Assembly (NCBI GenBank): GCA_937915965.1
Contig: CALGHC010000822.1
Coordinates: 1-10,153 of the forward strand
Length of the DNA stretch: 10,153 bases
Source: an uncultured Myxococcales bacterium
Lineage (GTDB): Bacteria; Myxococcota_A; UBA9042
Direction of reading: 5' to 3'
Under the pieces are notes generated by a model that saw only the letters and a list, made by a program, of their open reading frames with translations, made no database searches and had not been told where the DNA came from. The stretch's first letter is position 1, and each line of letters begins with the position of its first letter. The position numbers and the translations under genes were made by a program. Shown in pieces: positions 8,036 through 10,153 of this stretch.

Positions 8036-8253
8036 ACCAGTGACCGCCGGCGAGACCGGGCCGGATGGGGCGCGACCCATGTCGAGCGAGCCAGTTGCGG
8101 CGCTCACGGACGCCTCGGGCGAGAGTGAGCGATAGCTCCGATCGCCGTCTTTGCTGGGACACGCGCGAACCGTCACAATGGCGGCCCAACGATGATCTGC
8201 CGCGATTCAACCTTGGTTCAACAGAGCCGGGCATCACGTTGTTGCAGATATTC

Positions 8254-8282
8254 TTGTCAGGCCCGGCCGCGGCGCCTTTCAT
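8254..8282 (+). promoter_or_regulatory. Candidate sigma-70-type promoter of the Rrf2 gene
   Basis: TTGTCA (8254-8259, five of six) and TTTCAT (8277-8282, four of six) are separated by 17 bp. The predicted start near 8289 leaves a leader of about 135 bases that contains the inverted repeat at 8346-8364. Read by eye only. Confidence 0.33.
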
Positions 8283-8345
8283 GGACGCGTGTTGGGGGGA
8301 TTCGTGCGAGTGGCTGGAGAGCGACGCGCGAGCCGGCGTCCGGCA

Positions 8346-8364
8346 CTCGAATCGCTGGTTCGAG
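8346..8364. promoter_or_regulatory. Inverted repeat CTCGAA-N7-TTCGAG upstream of the Rrf2 gene
   Basis: Perfect six-base arms (8346-8351 and 8359-8364) with a seven-base spacer lie 59 bases before ATG 8424. Dyads of this size suit a dimeric winged-helix protein, and Rrf2 regulators commonly bind near their own gene, so an autoregulatory operator is a reasonable but unproven reading. It does not resemble the published IscR or NsrR consensus as I remember them. Confidence 0.35.
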
Positions 8365-8423
8365 CATGGACCCAACCGGTGGGGCCCCCGGCGCGCGCGC
8401 TGAGGCCCGAGAGGAGCACCTCG

Positions 8424-8882
8424 ATGTACCTTCCGCAGACAGCAGAATATGCCTTGAGGGCAATGACTTATATGGCGAACTTGCCCCCGGAAACGGCCGT
8501 GCGGGCGCGTGACCTTTCCCAGGCGACGACCATCCCGTCGCACTACCTCTCCAAGGTATTGCGTCGCCTTGTTCTTGCCGGCCTGCTGACCTCGCAGCGC
8601 GGCCACGGTGGCGGATTCTGTCTGGCGCGCGAGCCTCACCTGATTCGATTCCTCGACATCATGGTCGCGCTCGATTTCCGACCCGACCCGAGCCGATGTT
8701 CATTCGGCTGGGGAAGCTGCGACCCCAGCAAGCCCTGCCCATTGCACAGCGCCTGGTCGCGTCTCAACAGCGCGTTCTGTGCCTGGGCCGCGGAGACAAC
8801 CCTCGCCACGGTGCTCGTGACCGGGGGGCTTCCCGACCCCGCGTCCGACGAGGGCAAGAACCTCAAGCGCACTTCGCTCTAG
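8424..8882 (+). CDS. Rrf2-family transcriptional regulator with three Fe-S-type cysteines
   Basis: DNA-binding regulator of the Rrf2 superfamily (relatives IscR, NsrR, RirA), 152 residues. The N-terminal winged helix-turn-helix includes YLPQTAEYALRAMTYMA (2-18), the recognition region ARDLSQATTIPSHYLSKVLRRL (28-49) and the wing GHGGGFCLAR (60-69). Cys92, Cys99 and Cys105 (C-x6-C-x5-C, ending CPLHSAW) match the place and approximate spacing of the iron-sulfur cluster ligands of IscR/NsrR-type proteins, so sensing of Fe-S status, NO or redox is likely. ATG 8424 has GAGGAG at 8411-8416, seven bases away; the frame is open further upstream to 8289, but those residues do not fit the family. The next gene starts 67 bp downstream in the same direction and may be co-transcribed. 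I cannot say which subgroup it belongs to. Confidence 0.92.
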   Translation: MYLPQTAEYALRAMTYMANLPPETAVRARDLSQATTIPSHYLSKVLRRLVLAGLLTSQRGHGGGFCLAREPHLIRFLDIMVALDFRPDPSRCSFGWGSCDPSKPCPLHSAWSRLNSAFCAWAAETTLATVLVTGGLPDPASDEGKNLKRTSL

Positions 8883-8949
8883 AGACGCGCTCCCTTGGGG
8901 CTCGCTGATCTTGACCCGGCCGGCCGGCTGAGGCACACCTGCGGGCGGT

Positions 8950-9669
8950 ATGTCGGACGTCATCGAGCAATACTTCCGCTGCGGCTCCTGTCGGCACTTC
9001 GAGGTCGCCTTCACCGACTCGATGAACCGCACAATGGGTCAGTGCTTCACGAAGCCCCGCCATGCAACTGGCGCCGCGCACGACTACGCCTGTCAGGAGT
9101 ATCTGCTCGATCGCGATCGCCTCGTGCCAGGCGCCACCGTCCCGCCAGACGCCGAGCTGTCGCCTCGCGAACGAAAACGCCGCGACATCCTCTCACAAGC
9201 GCGAGAGCGCGCGATGGCCGACAATCGCCGCGGGAACCGCAGGCCCCGTCAGCCGCGCCAATTCGATGAAGAAACGCCGCGAGAACGGATTACCGAGATC
9301 CCGCTCGGACTGCAGGAGGGCGACATGGACCGCGACGAACTAAAGGGCCTGCTGAGCGAAGTGATCGACGAGGCGCTGGGCCTCTCAAGCCCACCGATGG
9401 CGCCCCGTTTCCGCGGCGGCAAGGTGATCGTCCAACCGGCCAACCCCGAGCTGCAGGCCAAGGAGATCGATATCGACGTGCTCTTCCGCAAGATCACGTC
9501 GATTCGCGACAAGCTGCGGGTGCTTGAACAGAAGCTCAACAACCAGGAACGGCTTGAGGTGGACGAGAAGGCGCAGATGCAGGGCTACATCACCGCCGCC
9601 TACGGCTCGCTGACCACGTTCAACTTCCTCTTCCGTGACCGCGAGGACAGCTTCTCGTCGAAGGGCTGA
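8950..9669 (+). CDS. Four-cysteine, coiled-coil protein of unknown function
   Basis: No named family recognised. The 239-residue protein has an N-terminal module with CGSC (11-14), Cys32 and Cys48 (C-x2-C-x17-C-x15-C), which looks like a small zinc-binding or Fe-S site. A highly charged Arg-rich linker follows (70-115). The C-terminal half (about 170-239) is a conserved-looking helical region with the heptad-like stretch IDVLFRKITSIRDKLRVLEQ (175-194), then YITAAYGSLTTFNFLFRD (213-230). From memory, similar C-terminal domains occur in hypothetical myxobacterial proteins. There is no signal peptide or membrane segment, so it is probably cytoplasmic. ATG 8950 is chosen because the Cys module follows directly; its ribosome site (GGGCGG) is poor. 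It lies 67 bp after the Rrf2 gene on the same strand and could be in its operon. The basic linker would allow nucleic-acid binding, but that is speculation. Confidence 0.82.
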   Translation: MSDVIEQYFRCGSCRHFEVAFTDSMNRTMGQCFTKPRHATGAAHDYACQEYLLDRDRLVPGATVPPDAELSPRERKRRDILSQARERAMADNRRGNRRPRQPRQFDEETPRERITEIPLGLQEGDMDRDELKGLLSEVIDEALGLSSPPMAPRFRGGKVIVQPANPELQAKEIDIDVLFRKITSIRDKLRVLEQKLNNQERLEVDEKAQMQGYITAAYGSLTTFNFLFRDREDSFSSKG

Positions 9670-9670
9670 T

Positions 9671-9691
9671 GTCCGCTGAGCCTGTGCGGAC
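9671..9691 (+). terminator. Weak hairpin just after the coiled-coil gene
   Basis: GTCCGC (9671-9676) and GCGGAC (9686-9691) are perfect inverted arms with a nine-base loop, starting two bases after the stop codon. No T-rich tract follows, so it is at best a Rho-assisted or inefficient terminator. Confidence 0.3.
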
Positions 9692-9707
9692 CGGGCAACG
9701 ATGGCGC

Positions 9708-9744
9708 TTGCCGCGTCGGGGTCGCGATCGCTAGACTGCGATCG
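9708..9744 (+). promoter_or_regulatory. Candidate promoter with the -10 inside an inverted-repeat loop
   Basis: TTGCCG (9708-9713, four of six) and TAGACT (9732-9737, four of six) are separated by 18 bp. The -10 hexamer is exactly the loop of a perfect dyad, CGATCGC (9725-9731) and GCGATCG (9738-9744). Transcription near 9744 would give a leader of about 30 bases before ATG 9775. The dyad could be an operator that blocks the promoter, or a cruciform-prone site. Confidence 0.42.
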
Positions 9745-9774
9745 TAAGTCCTCGAACCCCAAAGCGGTGACGTC

Positions 9775-10153
9775 ATGCCCCAAGCTCCCAATGGCTACAC
9801 GCGTTCCTCCCGTCCTGGCCGACGTGGGCGGTCAAGTGCCGTCCTGGTCGCCGTTGGTCTCTGCACATTCACGCTGACGCTGGTCGCCGCGCCCGCCGCA
9901 TTCGCCGCGTTCTGCAGCGGCAAGCAGAACGGCCTGTGGTGCGATGGCGACAAGCTCGTCAACTGCAGCAACGGCAACGTGTCGTCGAGCCAGACCTGCT
10001 CCAACGGCTGCCAGTCCATGCCCGCGGGCACGCCCGACAAGTGCAAGGGCGGCTGTTCGGGGTTTTGCTGTGGCAAGCAGAACGGCCTGTGGTGCGACGG
10101 CGACAAGCTCGTCAACTGCAGCAACGGCAACGTGTCGTCGAGCCAGACCTGCT
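9775..10153 (+). CDS. Secreted Cys-rich repeat protein, 3' partial
   Basis: The gene runs off the right edge; 126 codons are visible. A basic N-terminus (RSSRPGRRGRSS) and hydrophobic stretch AVLVAVGLCTFTLTLVAAPAAFA (about 22-44) make a signal peptide, probably cut after AFA. Then come 51-residue modules beginning FC(S/C)GKQNGLWCDGDKLVNC, with about eight Cys per module: unit 1 at 9910-10062 and unit 2 from 10063, still open at the edge. Even Cys numbers suggest disulfide-bonded extracellular modules. From memory, modules of this kind occur in secreted Myxococcota proteins, sometimes ahead of an enzymatic domain, so the missing C-terminus may define the function. ATG 9775 has only a weak ribosome site (GGTGA, 9765-9769), but the signal peptide follows directly. 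A long minus-strand frame over it is a shadow of the repeat. Confidence 0.85.
   Translation, partial: MPQAPNGYTRSSRPGRRGRSSAVLVAVGLCTFTLTLVAAPAAFAAFCSGKQNGLWCDGDKLVNCSNGNVSSSQTCSNGCQSMPAGTPDKCKGGCSGFCCGKQNGLWCDGDKLVNCSNGNVSSSQTC
9910..10153 (+). repeat. 153-bp tandem repeat coding the Cys-rich modules
   Basis: The period is 153 bp. Bases 9919-10000 and 10072-10153 are identical over 82 positions except 9945 (T) versus 10098 (C), a synonymous GAT/GAC change. The array continues beyond the window. Such identity indicates recent duplication or gene conversion. Confidence 0.92.

Larger units (their letters stand above)
7906..8423. other. Divergent intergenic region without a convincing gene
   Basis: This 518-bp gap separates the minus-strand FKBP gene from the plus-strand Rrf2 gene. 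It has frames open in both directions, but none reads as a recognisable protein or has a convincing start. It holds a hairpin (7965-7984), a candidate FKBP-gene promoter (8008-8035), a pair of TTCAAC direct repeats one helical turn apart (8206-8211 and 8217-8222), a candidate Rrf2 promoter (8254-8282) and a perfect inverted repeat (8346-8364). The stretch 8160-8260 looks less GC-rich than its surroundings, as promoter regions often do. A small RNA cannot be excluded. Confidence 0.6.

Noticed and set aside
8337..8385. tRNA-like GGTTCGAGC segment
   Set aside because: The flanking bases do not form a T stem, and no acceptor, D or anticodon arms fit; it is part of the inverted repeat.
8065..8403. 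Plus-strand open frame of 112 codons before the Rrf2 gene
   Set aside because: No recognisable domain, no ribosome site that I can see, and it lies over the candidate promoter and dyad.
7533..8639. Minus-strand open frame (368 codons) over the Rrf2 start and the FKBP gene
   Set aside because: It covers the Rrf2 start and the FKBP gene in another frame, with no family resemblance.
9795..10130. Minus-strand open frame with repeated LPLLQLTSLSPSHHRPFCLP
   Set aside because: It is the antisense of the 153-bp coding repeat; the plus strand has a start, a signal peptide and regularly spaced cysteines.

Overview
The window is GC-rich and densely coded. Its gene content looks like a Myxococcota-type (deltaproteobacterial) genome: a large secreted lipoprotein with an Asp/Ala-rich linker and many 55-residue beta-helix repeats, a secreted Cys-rich repeat protein, small outer-membrane barrels and Arg/Ala-rich coding. 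The taxon is inferred from protein style, not from a marker gene.

Left part (1-3589): one long lipoprotein gene that enters from the left edge, with a lipobox Cys at codon 6 of the window. A Cys-rich N-terminal region is followed by a parallel beta-helix of about twelve tandem 55-residue units. The frame changes once, exactly at a run of nine G (324-332). One G fewer would restore a single frame, so this is a sequencing error, a recent disruption or a phase-variable switch.

Middle (3683-6390): modA-modB-modC, a complete molybdate ABC transporter in one tight operon: a periplasmic binding protein, a permease, and an ATPase with a C-terminal TOBE/Mop region. The modC 3' end carries a small in-frame tandem repeat. 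No modE gene and no recognisable ModE box or Moco riboswitch is present.

Convergent block on the minus strand (6453-7905): an exported small outer-membrane beta-barrel protein and a SlyD-like FKBP prolyl isomerase with a His-rich tail. Between them lies a GC-rich minisatellite (two 26-bp and three 24-bp units) that abuts the slyD-type stop codon.

Right part (7906-10153): a 518-bp divergent intergenic region with candidate promoters and inverted repeats. It is followed by an Rrf2-family regulator with three Fe-S-ligand-type cysteines, a four-Cys/coiled-coil protein of unknown function, and the start of a secreted Cys-rich protein whose 51-residue modules are almost identical at DNA level. The last gene is cut by the window edge. 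It has a candidate promoter whose -10 hexamer forms exactly the loop of a perfect inverted repeat.

The transporter is conventional. The less ordinary content is in the repeat-bearing surface proteins, the G-run frameshift, the minisatellites and the Rrf2/Cys-protein pair. I see no clear new defence or metabolic system.
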